This document shows positions 25,217 to 33,286 of a DNA stretch of 64,000 nucleotides, piece after piece. The stretch spans positions 62,001-126,000 of the forward strand of contig NZ_QFFK01000012.1 in the NCBI RefSeq assembly GCF_003149455.1, given 5' to 3'. The position numbers were made by a program, and so were the translations under genes. This stretch comes from Chitinophaga deserti (GTDB taxonomy: Bacteria > Bacteroidota > Bacteroidia > Chitinophagales > Chitinophagaceae). Under the pieces are notes generated by a model. The model saw nothing but the letters and a program-made list of their open reading frames with translations. It was not told the DNA's origin and made no database searches. How positions within the stretch are numbered: the stretch's first letter is position 1; each line of letters begins with the position of its first letter.

Positions 25217-26305
25217 ATGATTACGAATCTTCAACTGCTAGCTGGAAAAATACGTGAAACGAATACTTACTTTCTTAATAAAGCATATAAACAGGTAAAT
25301 ACCGCGTATACTATTAGGAACTGGATTATAGGCTACTATATAGTTGAATATGAGCAGGACGGAGAAGACAGGGCAGCATATGGCCAACATTTATTTGAGC
25401 GGTTGTCTCAAAGTTTAAAGGTAGCCGGCATTAAAGGAATGTCTGCAACTAACCTGAGATTGTTCAGACAGTTCTATTTGCTCTATCCACAGATTCATCA
25501 GACAGTGTCTGTTGAATTTGAAAATATTGGATATCAAATATTTGTAGATTCTCCGGCATGCAAGCCGCCGGAAATTAGCCATCCCGCAGGGGATTTATTG
25601 GATCGGCTATCCTTTTCTCATTTTATTGAATTGTTTAAGGCCAGTTCTGATGCCAGCCGCTTCTTTTACGAATCCGAAATTCTCAGGAACAGCTGGTCTG
25701 TACGAGAGTTGCAGCGTGCAATGAGCAGCCTTTTATTCGAAAGAACAGGTTTGAGCGAACATAGGGAGATTCGTTGCGAACAGACGAATGTTGATACTTT
25801 GGTGCCTGCTCAATTTTTTCGGGATCCCTATCTGCTTGAGTTTCTTCAGCTGGAAGAGAAAGCGCAATATACCGAATGTGATCTGGAGGCAGCTATTATT
25901 GATCATTTACAATCATTTTTATTAGAACTTGGAAAGGGCTTTTGTTTTGAAGCAAGGCAAAAACGCATCACTTTTGATAATGCGCACTATCGGATAGACC
26001 TCGTTTTTTATCATCGTATTCTGAAATGTCATGTGTTGGTAGATTTGAAGCTGGGCGATTTTTCACATGCTGATGCAGGTCAGATGAACGTATATCTAAA
26101 TTATTACAGAGAAAACGAGTCCGTCTCCGGAGATAATCCGCCTATTGGTATCATACTTTGTTCCGGGAAGAATGAAGCATTGGTAAGGTATGCAACAGCG
26201 GGTTTGGCGCACAAATTATTCGTGTCAAAGTATCTGATAAATCTGCCGAGTGAAGTTGAACTTGAAAGGATTTTGAAAGAGGAGAGAGGAAAGGTGCAAA
26301 AATAA
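25217..26305 (+). CDS. YhcG/DUF1016-type PD-(D/E)XK nuclease
   Basis: 362 residues. The N-terminal half is the DUF1016_N helical domain (Y-T-I-R-N-W-I-I-G-Y-Y-I-V-E-Y near residue 35, and W-S-V-R-E-L-Q-R near 160). The C-terminal half is a PD-(D/E)XK nuclease fold with R-I-D261-L-V-F-Y and V-D276-L-K278-L-G as the metal-binding acids and lysine, followed by the helix G-Q-M-N-V-Y-L-N-Y-Y. Family members are often linked to restriction-modification or mobile loci. Here no methylase or helicase is adjacent, only a tRNA gene. Its low G+C compared with housekeeping-type neighbours suggests acquisition. The DNA target is unknown. Confidence 0.85.
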   Translation: MITNLQLLAGKIRETNTYFLNKAYKQVNTAYTIRNWIIGYYIVEYEQDGEDRAAYGQHLFERLSQSLKVAGIKGMSATNLRLFRQFYLLYPQIHQTVSVEFENIGYQIFVDSPACKPPEISHPAGDLLDRLSFSHFIELFKASSDASRFFYESEILRNSWSVRELQRAMSSLLFERTGLSEHREIRCEQTNVDTLVPAQFFRDPYLLEFLQLEEKAQYTECDLEAAIIDHLQSFLLELGKGFCFEARQKRITFDNAHYRIDLVFYHRILKCHVLVDLKLGDFSHADAGQMNVYLNYYRENESVSGDNPPIGIILCSGKNEALVRYATAGLAHKLFVSKYLINLPSEVELERILKEERGKVQK

Positions 26306-26308
26306 AAA

Positions 26309-26335
26309 AGACGGTTGGTTAGACCGTCTCTTTTA
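26309..26335. terminator. Terminator between the nuclease gene and tRNA-Glu
   Basis: Stem AGACGGT / ACCGTCT with a 7-nt loop, preceded by AAAAAA and followed by CTTTTATTTT. It follows the nuclease stop codon and lies just 3' of the minus-strand tRNA, so it can work in both directions. Confidence 0.75.
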
Positions 26336-26340
26336 TTTTG

Positions 26341-26412
26341 TACCGCGTACGGGAGTCGAACCCGTCATTCCTCCGTGAAAGGGAGGCGTCTTAGCCGATT
26401 GACCAACGCGGC
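26341..26412 (-). tRNA. tRNA-Glu (anticodon UUC)
   Basis: A 72-nt cloverleaf can be drawn on the minus strand: acceptor arm GCCGCGT with ACGCGGT (first pair G-U), anticodon arm CCTCC-CTTTCAC-GGAGG with anticodon TTC, T arm ACGGG-TTCGACT-CCCGT, and discriminator A. CCA is not encoded. No duplicated 3' end was found within the neighbouring AT-rich region, so there is no sign of a tRNA-integrated element inside this window. Confidence 0.93.
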
Positions 26413-26487
26413 ATCGTTGTTTATTTGGGATGGCAAAGGTAGGTGTTTTCTCTACATTTCCAAAAATATTCTAAAAAAAACTGAAAA

Positions 26488-26835
26488 TCATACTTTCCGG
26501 TGCCTGGCTCCCCATGCGGAAATCTCCCGCAGCATGGGTTCTGTGGATCTGCCAAAATCCGTTAATGCATACTCTACCCGGGGTGGAACTTCCGGGAACA
26601 CGGTGCGCTCCACCAATCCGTCGCCCTCCAGCTCCCGCAATTGCGCAACCAGCATCCGTTCCGATATACCCGGTATATCTTTCCGCAATTCATTGTACCG
26701 TTTCCTGCCCTCCGTAAGACTAAACAGTATCGATGCCTTCCAACGGCCGCCGATCACCGATAAGGCGTGCGACATGCCGCACTGCAAATTCAGCCGGGTC
26801 TCATTAAGGCTGTTCGTTGAATTCTCTTTCCGCAT
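26488..26835 (-). CDS. HxlR-family transcriptional regulator (copy 1)
   Basis: 115 residues from the ATG at 26835; an extended frame starts at TTG and is less likely. It has the winged-helix core of HxlR/DUF24 proteins: V-I-G-G-R-W-K-A-S-I-L, then R-Y-N-E-L-R-K-D-I-P-G-I-S-E-R-M-L (recognition helix region) and V-P-P-R-V-E-Y-A-L-T. A cysteine just before the core (Cys19) sits where redox- or quinone-sensing members such as Bacillus YodB keep their sensor cysteine. It diverges from a short-chain dehydrogenase gene, its probable target. A 20-bp palindrome touches its own start codon, suggesting autorepression. A paralogue lies at 50391. Confidence 0.9.
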   Translation of the reverse strand: MRKENSTNSLNETRLNLQCGMSHALSVIGGRWKASILFSLTEGRKRYNELRKDIPGISERMLVAQLRELEGDGLVERTVFPEVPPRVEYALTDFGRSTEPMLREISAWGARHRKV

Positions 26836-26854
26836 ACTTACCAAAATGTTAGTA
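26835..26854. promoter_or_regulatory. Candidate HxlR operator at the start of copy 1
   Basis: On the minus strand this is TACTAACATTTTGGTAAGTA, an imperfect palindrome whose last A is the first base of the regulator's ATG. It is nearly identical to the sequence directly before the second HxlR gene (50371-50390), so it is a strong candidate binding site for this regulator family. Confidence 0.7.
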
Positions 26855-26882
26855 CTTGACAATCGTGTCAGTACTTACAAAG
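26853..26882. promoter_or_regulatory. Second candidate HxlR site before the dehydrogenase gene
   Basis: TACTTGACA, a 4-nt spacer and TGTCAGTA form a palindrome with one extra T (26853-26873), followed by the half-site TACTTACA at 26872-26879. The region lies 28-57 nt before the dehydrogenase ATG, where a bound repressor would block transcription. Confidence 0.5.
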
Positions 26883-26909
26883 ATAAAGTGTCCGGAATAT
26901 TTTTGCAGT

Positions 26910-27650
26910 ATGAAAAATCTACATCAGCAATCAGCATTCGTTACCGGCGGTAGCCGGGGTATAGGCGCGGCAATCGTAAGAAGACTTGCGCGTGAAGGTG
27001 CCAACGTGGCATTTACTTATCAGTCGTCCAAAGATAAGGCAGAAGCACTGGCCGCGGAAGTGAGCGCGCTGGGTGTAAAGGCCCTGGCTATTGCGGCCGA
27101 CAGTAAAGACCCGCATGCCGTGCAGGCAGCGGTAAACCAGGCAGCGGAGCACTTCGGAAGGCTCGATGTATTGGTGAACAATGCGGGCATCGGTAACATA
27201 AAGCCCCTGGAAGAGTGTTCTCTTGAAGATTTCGATGACACCATGGCGGTTAATGTAAGGGCAGTATTCGCGGCATCGGTTGCGGCAGTTCCCCATATGA
27301 AGAACGGTGGCCGTATCGTAAACATTGGTACCTGCCTGGTAGACCGTATTACTTTCGGCGGATGTGCGCTGTACTCCACCAGTAAAGCGGCTATTACCGG
27401 TCTTACAAAGGCACTGGCGAGGGAGCTGGGACCGAAGAAGATCAATGTGAACATTGTACACCCCGGACCTATTGATACCGATATGAATCCGACGGATGGG
27501 CCTTCGGCAGATTACCAGCGCTCAATTACAGCATTGAATACTTTTGGGAAAACAGAAGACATTGCTTCCATGGTGGCATTTCTGGCGGGCCCGGAGAGCG
27601 GGTTTATTACCGGCGCAGGATTTACTGTGGATGGCGGTACCAACATTTAA
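26910..27650 (+). CDS. Short-chain dehydrogenase/reductase (3-oxoacyl-ACP reductase-like)
   Basis: 246 residues from the ATG at 26910; a longer frame runs into the operator region. It is a classical SDR: T-G-G-S-R-G-I-G cofactor loop near residue 10, N-N-A-G near 88, catalytic Y155-x-x-x-K159 and a C-terminal G-F-T-V-D-G-G ending. The Arg after the first strand and the T-Y-Q-S-S segment suggest NADP(H). The substrate is not decidable from sequence. Divergence from an HxlR regulator suggests induction by a reactive carbonyl or quinone, as in related pairs. It ends at a strong terminator. Confidence 0.9.
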   Translation: MKNLHQQSAFVTGGSRGIGAAIVRRLAREGANVAFTYQSSKDKAEALAAEVSALGVKALAIAADSKDPHAVQAAVNQAAEHFGRLDVLVNNAGIGNIKPLEECSLEDFDDTMAVNVRAVFAASVAAVPHMKNGGRIVNIGTCLVDRITFGGCALYSTSKAAITGLTKALARELGPKKINVNIVHPGPIDTDMNPTDGPSADYQRSITALNTFGKTEDIASMVAFLAGPESGFITGAGFTVDGGTNI

Positions 27651-27669
27651 CCTGGCTATTACCCACATC

Positions 27670-27699
27670 AAAAAACCGCTCTTACGGGAGCGGTTTTTT
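27670..27699. terminator. Terminator after the dehydrogenase gene
   Basis: A 12-bp perfect stem (AAAAAACCGCTC / GAGCGGTTTTTT) closes a 6-nt loop. The A-run and T-run make it usable from both strands, so it can also stop transcription from the convergent FecR gene. Confidence 0.88.
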
Positions 27700-27761
27700 G
27701 ATAGTCTAAGCATCCTTGGAGGACGCTATCGTTATATCTACACAACTTTTTAGTTCCTTAT

Positions 27762-28886
27762 TTAACGGCAGTGGAGCATCCCGTTTTTCCAGTAAAACTC
27801 CACTTCGTTTTGCGCGTTCATCATATCAACAAATTCGGAGAGTGTTTGGTTGCGAAAAAGTTTGCCAATTAATAATTTTTTTTCTGCTTCCGGTGTATCG
27901 ATGTATAACGTGGTATTAAACCACCGTGCAATCATGTCCCTCAGTTCAGTGGCGGGTAAATTATTAAAATACTGTTCTCCTTTAATCCATGACACGGTGT
28001 ATTGTTCCTGCATGCGGCTTAATCGTAAAGGAGTATCTGTTGCCACGGTTACTTCTTCTCCCGGCTGCAGGGAAACCGGTCCGCCTGATGCTCTCACTTC
28101 CATATCCCCGCTTACGAGAGAAGCGATTACTTTGGTGGAAGTATATGCGTTGATGTTACATATGGCATCCACAGCGTGAATGTCTGCCTGTCCGGCATGA
28201 ATGATGAAAGGGGAGCCCTCTTTTGAACGGATACGGAAATAACCTTCACCTGAAAGATATACTTCCCGCTGGCCGGGGACGAAGCGGAAAGGGAACTGCA
28301 ATCTGGAAGAACTGTTCAGGATCACCTCAGTGCCGTCTGACAGCAATATGGTGCTTTCCTTGCCGGGCGGTACATTCAGGCTGTTCCATCCGGGTGCGCC
28401 CTGGGATGATGATTCAAAACGGAGGATGCCTTTGTCGAAGAATATTCCGGTGGATTGTACGCGGTATTGCTGCGGGCTTCCATCCTGGAATGGTATCACT
28501 TCTCCGTTTGCGAACTGTAGTGTTACCGTCTGAATATCCGAAGGGATAACAACGGGCGGCGGAATGTGTGGCGGATCACTTGGCCAGATGAGTAATGCGG
28601 TTATTACAGCACCTGCTACCAGCCCTGCGGCAATCCTCCGGTTCCAGATCCTTTGCATTTTACGGCGCTGATGCCGTTGCTGTACTGCGAAGTAATCTGC
28701 TTCCAGCTCCTTTGAAGGAAAAACATGCTGACCATCAAAAGGCTCATCATTTCGTATCTCACTCCGGATGGCGCGTGCCTTTGCACTACTGGCCAGTAAA
28801 TCATTCAACGCTTCCTGCTCTTCGGGTGTAATCGTACCGAAGAACTCTTTATTGAGAAGGAAGCGTATGTGATTTTCGTTTTCCAT
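27762..28886 (-). CDS. FecR-family anti-sigma factor (orphan)
   Basis: 374 residues from the ATG at 28886 (M-E-N-E-N). A cytosolic N-terminal domain of about 90 residues binds the sigma factor in this family, then comes a membrane span (near residue 90-108, A-A-G-L-V-A-G-A-V-I-T-A-L-L-I), then the periplasmic FecR domain (L-N-V-P-P-G-K-E-S-T-I-L-L-S-D-G-T-E-V near residue 180) and a C-terminal STN-interacting region (Y-F-N-N-L-P-A-T-E-L). FecR proteins pass the signal of an STN-type TonB receptor to an ECF sigma factor. Here neither partner is adjacent, unlike the complete set at 37-42 kb. It faces the RteC-like gene trio across 268 nt. Confidence 0.88.
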   Translation of the reverse strand: MENENHIRFLLNKEFFGTITPEEQEALNDLLASSAKARAIRSEIRNDEPFDGQHVFPSKELEADYFAVQQRHQRRKMQRIWNRRIAAGLVAGAVITALLIWPSDPPHIPPPVVIPSDIQTVTLQFANGEVIPFQDGSPQQYRVQSTGIFFDKGILRFESSSQGAPGWNSLNVPPGKESTILLSDGTEVILNSSSRLQFPFRFVPGQREVYLSGEGYFRIRSKEGSPFIIHAGQADIHAVDAICNINAYTSTKVIASLVSGDMEVRASGGPVSLQPGEEVTVATDTPLRLSRMQEQYTVSWIKGEQYFNNLPATELRDMIARWFNTTLYIDTPEAEKKLLIGKLFRNQTLSEFVDMMNAQNEVEFYWKNGMLHCR

Positions 28887-29154
28887 CTGATTATATAGAT
28901 ACACTTTTGAGGTGGCCGGGGTGAATGGTTACGAAAAAAAACAGGATATTTTTTTCCGTTTGTTAATAAATCAAAAAATGAACAGGTAATACCGGTGCTG
29001 AAACCCTCGTTTTTGTTAACAGATCCACTTTCAGGCCATCATTTTCCATAGTTGTTAATTCACCCTTTCCGTGATTGCTCCCATCTCATATACATAATTG
29101 ATGTTGCCCTATAGGAAGCCCCAAATTCTTTGCAGCCAATTAAACGTATTCGTA

Positions 29155-29997
29155 ATGGAAAGATTGAATCAGCTCGTTTATGCACGGCTTATGCCGTCGC
29201 ACATCTCTACCCATTCTGCCGACCTTCCCGGCCTGCTCGGTGAGCTCCGTGCAGCCAAACTGAGAACAACTGCTGAACTGCTGGAAATAGACGGGCAAAC
29301 AGATAACCCTGCTGTAATTGCCGAAACAGTTCGCCGCCGCCAGGTACAATTCGTTGCCATCGTAGATGTCATTCATCTTTTCCAACTCCAGGCAGGCCCT
29401 GCTTTCCATAGCTTCTACCAGGAAGCTGCCACTATGATGATGGAAGTCATCATGGCGCTCGAACAATATTTTCCCGAATACCTCGCCAAAGATCTGTTCC
29501 TGCCCGGGCCATATGCCAGGCATATCATGTCGCAACAGAGTTCCCGCATGCAGGAAACTGAAGTTACACTTCAGGAGCGGCTGATCGCCCCTCAGCTCAT
29601 TGAACTGATCTTTCGGCCCATGCGCAACAATAATGCACCGCTCACTTTCGGCACCGCCCATTACTTCCGCCGCCTCATGCGCGACCTCCGTGAGCAGGAC
29701 CATCACTACTACATGGACCCCGAAGAGCGGACCTTCTTCACCCTCTTTGCCCATAACTTCAACTGTCCGGATCTGCTGCGCTACGCCGCCACATGCCTCC
29801 GTAAAAGAACTTCCAGGCTGCACACCCTGCAGGAAAAGAAAGGCCTCCTTTCCTGGTACGAGAAAGAATTAAGGCACCTGCCCTCAAATGAGTATGTGCT
29901 GTTCCCCGGCAAAGGCTCCATCCGTGATCAGATCCTCCAATGGATTAAAGAAGAAAAACAATTCATGAATAACCTTTACACCACCTGGAACTCCTAA
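29155..29997 (+). CDS. RteC-like paralogue 1 (no C-terminal domain)
   Basis: 280 residues from the ATG at 29155; the open frame begins earlier at a TTG. All-helical and cytosolic, with no known catalytic motif. It can be aligned by eye with the next gene: A-L-E-Q-Y-F-P-E-Y-L with G-L-E-Q-H-F-P-D-D-L, then L-P-G-P-Y-A-R with L-P-H-A-Y-A-R, and I-R-D-Q-I-L-Q-W-I-K-E-E-K with I-R-E-Q-L-L-V-W-L-K-E-E-R. It stops where that neighbour carries on into an RteC-like C-terminal domain. Function is unknown. Its place at the head of a cluster ending in a true RteC suggests a regulatory role. Confidence 0.7.
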   Translation: MERLNQLVYARLMPSHISTHSADLPGLLGELRAAKLRTTAELLEIDGQTDNPAVIAETVRRRQVQFVAIVDVIHLFQLQAGPAFHSFYQEAATMMMEVIMALEQYFPEYLAKDLFLPGPYARHIMSQQSSRMQETEVTLQERLIAPQLIELIFRPMRNNNAPLTFGTAHYFRRLMRDLREQDHHYYMDPEERTFFTLFAHNFNCPDLLRYAATCLRKRTSRLHTLQEKKGLLSWYEKELRHLPSNEYVLFPGKGSIRDQILQWIKEEKQFMNNLYTTWNS

Positions 29998-30149
29998 ATG
30001 TTTGTGTGTTCGCCCAGTTAACCCACCCCAGGCCGGCATGAGAAAATATTTCCCACCTGTGAAAGCAAAATCGGGCATTTCACCATTTTCGTATTGCATT
30101 GCTGCATATCATCCATCAGCAGCTATCATTCACCAGCTATTTCTATGTC

Positions 30150-31313
30150 ATGACTTTGCTCAACCACATTGTAACGCTGCAACTTTGTCCGCAGGCCCTT
30201 TCTGCAAAAAGCGACACCATCCCCCAAAGCCTGGAACAGCTGCATGCGGAAAAGAACCGCATTACCGCGCTGATGCTCCGCCTGTCGGACCTCCCGGCCG
30301 GCAACTCCCGCCGCACAGCCGCAGTATCTTTCTGGCAACGTACCATCGTAAGGTTGCTGGATGTACTGCACGGCTATGAAGAAGTGCCCGGCTCGCAAGC
30401 CTTTTCAGCGCATTATACCACTGTGGCAGCTTCGCTTCTGCAGGTGATGACGGGGCTGGAACAGCATTTTCCGGACGATCTGTCGCCCGAATGGCTCCTG
30501 CCGCATGCCTATGCCCGCGCGGCTCGTACCATGCTGCTGCCCCGGTTATTGCAGGCCGACCGGGAGATGGCACGCCTGTCGCTGGAAGCGCCTTTGCGCC
30601 GCATTATCCTCGACCCGGTATGGAATTTCCTGGAAAGGCCGGAAGAGCGCATCAGTTTCGGGGAGCTGATCTTCCTGCGCAACCTCATCGCAAAGCTGCT
30701 CCTGTTCGCTCATCCTGCCCATGCTGCTGCTGACAACGCCCGGCTCAATATTCATCACCTGCTCATTAGCATCAATTTCAATGCTGCAGGCTATTTTGTG
30801 TATTGTGTGGAAGCCCTGAGGCAGCATATGCATACCATTCCCGGATTGCGGGAAAGAATGAAACTTCTTGGGTGGTGTATGCGGGAACTAAAGAATATTC
30901 CGCCGGTAAGCCGCGAAAATGGCCTCCGCCCGGGTTGCTTCCCTATACGAGAACAATTACTGGTGTGGTTGAAGGAAGAGCGCATCTTTATCCGCCACCT
31001 TATGACTCCTGCATTGCCGGCAGGGGCAGAAAATACCTGGTCTACCCGCCTTACCGTACCTCAGGCTGCCCTGATGGCGCGGGTGTATATGGAAGAAGGA
31101 CTGGTAAAAACCGCATCCCTGCAGCAGGTATTTGCCACCCTGGCCGGAATACTTCACCTCCGGAAAACCGACACCGGGGAAGAAGATGCGTTCCGGATTA
31201 AATTCCAGAACCCCAGCCTGTCTACCGTTACCGCCTGTAAGCAATGGATTGGTAAAGTGCTGGACAGGCTGAACGATTATGAATCGCAGCTGCGCACGAG
31301 CGGCGACCTATAA
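30150..31313 (+). CDS. RteC-like paralogue 2 (with C-terminal RteC-type domain)
   Basis: 387 residues from the ATG at 30150; earlier starts would be TTG. The first 290 residues are related to the preceding gene. The last 80 (V-P-Q-A-A-L-M-A-R-V-Y-M-E-E-G-L-V, then Q-Q-V-F-A-T-L-A-G-I-L and a K-x-W-I-G-K-V-L-D-R-L ending) match in position and pattern the C-terminal part of the RteC protein encoded next (L-V-E-L-G-Y-A-L-H-L-V-G-S, then K-Q-V-F-E-W-L-E). In RteC this part is the winged-helix DNA-binding region. The RteC gene starts 26 nt downstream, so the two are co-transcribed. The call is inferred from comparison within the window. Confidence 0.65.
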   Translation: MTLLNHIVTLQLCPQALSAKSDTIPQSLEQLHAEKNRITALMLRLSDLPAGNSRRTAAVSFWQRTIVRLLDVLHGYEEVPGSQAFSAHYTTVAASLLQVMTGLEQHFPDDLSPEWLLPHAYARAARTMLLPRLLQADREMARLSLEAPLRRIILDPVWNFLERPEERISFGELIFLRNLIAKLLLFAHPAHAAADNARLNIHHLLISINFNAAGYFVYCVEALRQHMHTIPGLRERMKLLGWCMRELKNIPPVSRENGLRPGCFPIREQLLVWLKEERIFIRHLMTPALPAGAENTWSTRLTVPQAALMARVYMEEGLVKTASLQQVFATLAGILHLRKTDTGEEDAFRIKFQNPSLSTVTACKQWIGKVLDRLNDYESQLRTSGDL

Positions 31314-31339
31314 CCCATTCTCATATCCGGAAAAACTAC

Positions 31340-32170
31340 ATGCAAATGAAAACCGATTTCAGGCAAATCCTGTCTAAACTGGAAGGAGAGCTTTCGTCTA
31401 TGGAAGCCACTATACCCAATCTACTCGAAAGGTTTAAGTCCGGCGCCCTGCTGGCAGATAAAGCTGTTGCCCATCTAAAGCCCCTCGTACCGGATAATTT
31501 CGGTAATACCCGCGATGAAATTTATTTCTTTAAACACATTCAGCCGCATATCCTCTCTAAAAAGATTTATTACAGCCAGCTATTCCGGATCGAGGCCGAC
31601 CGGCCTAAGAGTATCCGCGACGACTACCGCAAATTCCTTGACCAGGAACTGCAGCGTATCACCATGTTCTTTGAGGTGCACAACGCACTGTTCCTCTACT
31701 TCCGCGGCGGCGCTACCGAACGCGATGAGCAGTACTTTCTCCGCAACAGTACGTACAACAATGAATACCCGGTAGATCTCGACGGGATGCTCGATACCCG
31801 GTTCTGCACCGTTACTTCTTTCAAACTGGCTGAGCTGATAGCGCTGGAAGATGTCAGCAAATACCTGATCACAAAACTGGAAAACCTGTATGCGCTTCCG
31901 CGAAACCTGCAATATAAACCACGCCTGCGGTGGACGGAATCCAAAACCGACCTCGTGGAACTGGGCTATGCCCTTCACCTGGTGGGCAGTTTTAACAATG
32001 GAGAAGCCGATATCAAACAGGTGTTTGAATGGCTGGAGAACTCACTGGATGTGGATTTTGGAAATGTTTACAGTAATTTCCGCGACATCCGTATGCGGAA
32101 GAAAGAAATGGCTACTTTCCTTACCCGGTTGAAAGACGGGTTGCTGAAACGCATCGAGGAAATGGACTGA
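31340..32170 (+). CDS. RteC-family protein
   Basis: 276 residues matching the RteC family end to end: L-x-x-L-E-x-E-L opening, E-I-Y-F-F-K-H-I-Q-P near residue 58, L-x-R-I-E-x-D-R-P, F-x-x-Y-F-R-G-G-A-T-E-R-D-E-Q-Y-F, and L-R-W-T-E-S-K-T-D-L-V-E-L-G-Y-A-L near residue 205, followed by a DNA-binding region. In Bacteroides RteC controls excision of conjugative transposons of the CTnDOT type. No integrase, mobilisation or transfer gene exists in this window, so this member probably has a host role together with its two upstream relatives. Its TGA stop directly abuts the reverse stop of the convergent PLP enzyme. Confidence 0.88.
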   Translation: MQMKTDFRQILSKLEGELSSMEATIPNLLERFKSGALLADKAVAHLKPLVPDNFGNTRDEIYFFKHIQPHILSKKIYYSQLFRIEADRPKSIRDDYRKFLDQELQRITMFFEVHNALFLYFRGGATERDEQYFLRNSTYNNEYPVDLDGMLDTRFCTVTSFKLAELIALEDVSKYLITKLENLYALPRNLQYKPRLRWTESKTDLVELGYALHLVGSFNNGEADIKQVFEWLENSLDVDFGNVYSNFRDIRMRKKEMATFLTRLKDGLLKRIEEMD

Positions 32171-33211
32171 TCAGGTCAGTTCCGCGATGGCACGGAGCGC
32201 TTCCGGGAGATTGGGAGCATCGTAAGCCCCGCCCAGTGCAAGACGGATGTACTGATCATCTTCCGTGAGAGAAAACATTTTACCGTTACTGATATCTATC
32301 TGATGGCGCTGCATGGCTGCTGCCGCTTTTTCCGGTTCGCTGCAGGGAATCCAGTAATGGAAGCTGTTGGGGTGACTGCGGTAATCTTTTGCGCTGAAGT
32401 AATTTTCCATCAGCAGCCGTGCAGCTGCCGCAGCTTCCCGCTTTTGCTCTGCCAGTACATGCAACATACCGTTGGCCATAAGATAGATGCCGAATTGCGT
32501 GAACAGGGTAGAAGTACCGCTGCACGTCATTTTGATATAGTTGGCAGCTCCTTTCAGCAGCTGGGGCGGATGAATGATGTAGCCGGAGCGTAAGAGCGGG
32601 TTGAATGGTTTTGACAGGCTATACACATGCAATGTTATATCCGGCGCCAATTCGAGGAACGACGGCGGGGGATCGGCATGCAGGAAACGGTAAGCGTCGT
32701 CTTCAATGATATATGTTTCCGGGAATGACCTTACCACTGCAGCAATGGCCATCCTGCGTTCCAGGCTCATTACGGCATTGGTAGGGTTATGAAGGGTGGG
32801 CTGAAGGTAGATGAGTTTACAGCCAAAGCGCTGAAGGCATTCTGCCAGTTTTTCGGGAATCATGCCTTCCTCATCACTCTCCACCACGTGCAGGTTAAAC
32901 CCCGCATCGTCTGCCACCATCCGCCATCCGGGGAAGGTGAACGGCTCTATGGCTACATGCTGTGTAAGCGGGCGGTGCCATTTAGCGATGGTGAACAGTC
33001 CGCTGTTGGCACTGGGAACAGGAGTGGTAGCCATCACTGAAGGATCGTACCGGAGGTGGGTACCGAGTGTGGAAAGCCCGAAAGCATCCAGCGGCTGGTA
33101 GGGCGGGTGTAGCAACGTAAATTGCTCCTGAGGAGGCACCTGGTTGATGTAATCCCTGAATATCTCCATTTCTTTTGGTACAGACGGGTAGTTGAGGCTA
33201 AGGTTCAGCAT
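32171..33211 (-). CDS. PLP-dependent aminotransferase-like protein (MocR-type domain without HTH)
   Basis: 346 residues of fold-type I PLP enzyme: L-Q-P-T-L-H-N-P-T near residue 138 (ring-stacking loop), I-E-D-D-A-Y near 170 (cofactor Asp) and S-L-S-K201-P-F, the Schiff-base lysine. The L-x-P-T-x-x-N-P-T form is the one seen in MocR/PdxR regulators and 2-aminoadipate-type aminotransferases. MocR proteins carry a GntR winged helix of about 80 residues in front, which is absent here, so this is either an enzyme or a regulator that lost its DNA-binding part. The stop abuts that of the convergent RteC gene with no gap. Confidence 0.82.
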   Translation of the reverse strand: MLNLSLNYPSVPKEMEIFRDYINQVPPQEQFTLLHPPYQPLDAFGLSTLGTHLRYDPSVMATTPVPSANSGLFTIAKWHRPLTQHVAIEPFTFPGWRMVADDAGFNLHVVESDEEGMIPEKLAECLQRFGCKLIYLQPTLHNPTNAVMSLERRMAIAAVVRSFPETYIIEDDAYRFLHADPPPSFLELAPDITLHVYSLSKPFNPLLRSGYIIHPPQLLKGAANYIKMTCSGTSTLFTQFGIYLMANGMLHVLAEQKREAAAAARLLMENYFSAKDYRSHPNSFHYWIPCSEPEKAAAAMQRHQIDISNGKMFSLTEDDQYIRLALGGAYDAPNLPEALRAIAELT

Positions 33212-33286
33212 GATTTGGCATTTGAAGAAGGAAGGTAGTAAATATGTTCCTTCGGATTAGATGATTATCTTTAAAACTTCAATCAA

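Noticed and set aside
25217..26305. The YhcG-type nuclease as part of a restriction or defence island
   Set aside because: No methyltransferase, specificity subunit, helicase or other defence gene is adjacent, so only a single nuclease can be claimed.
26341..26412. tRNA-Glu as an attachment site for an integrated island
   Set aside because: No copy of the tRNA 3' end was found in the adjacent AT-rich segment, and there is no integrase gene beside it.
29155..32170. Remnant of a CTnDOT-like conjugative transposon, because of RteC
   Set aside because: No integrase, excisionase, mobilisation, tra gene or tetQ/rteAB relative is present within the window, and the neighbours look chromosomal. An element beyond the edges cannot be fully excluded.
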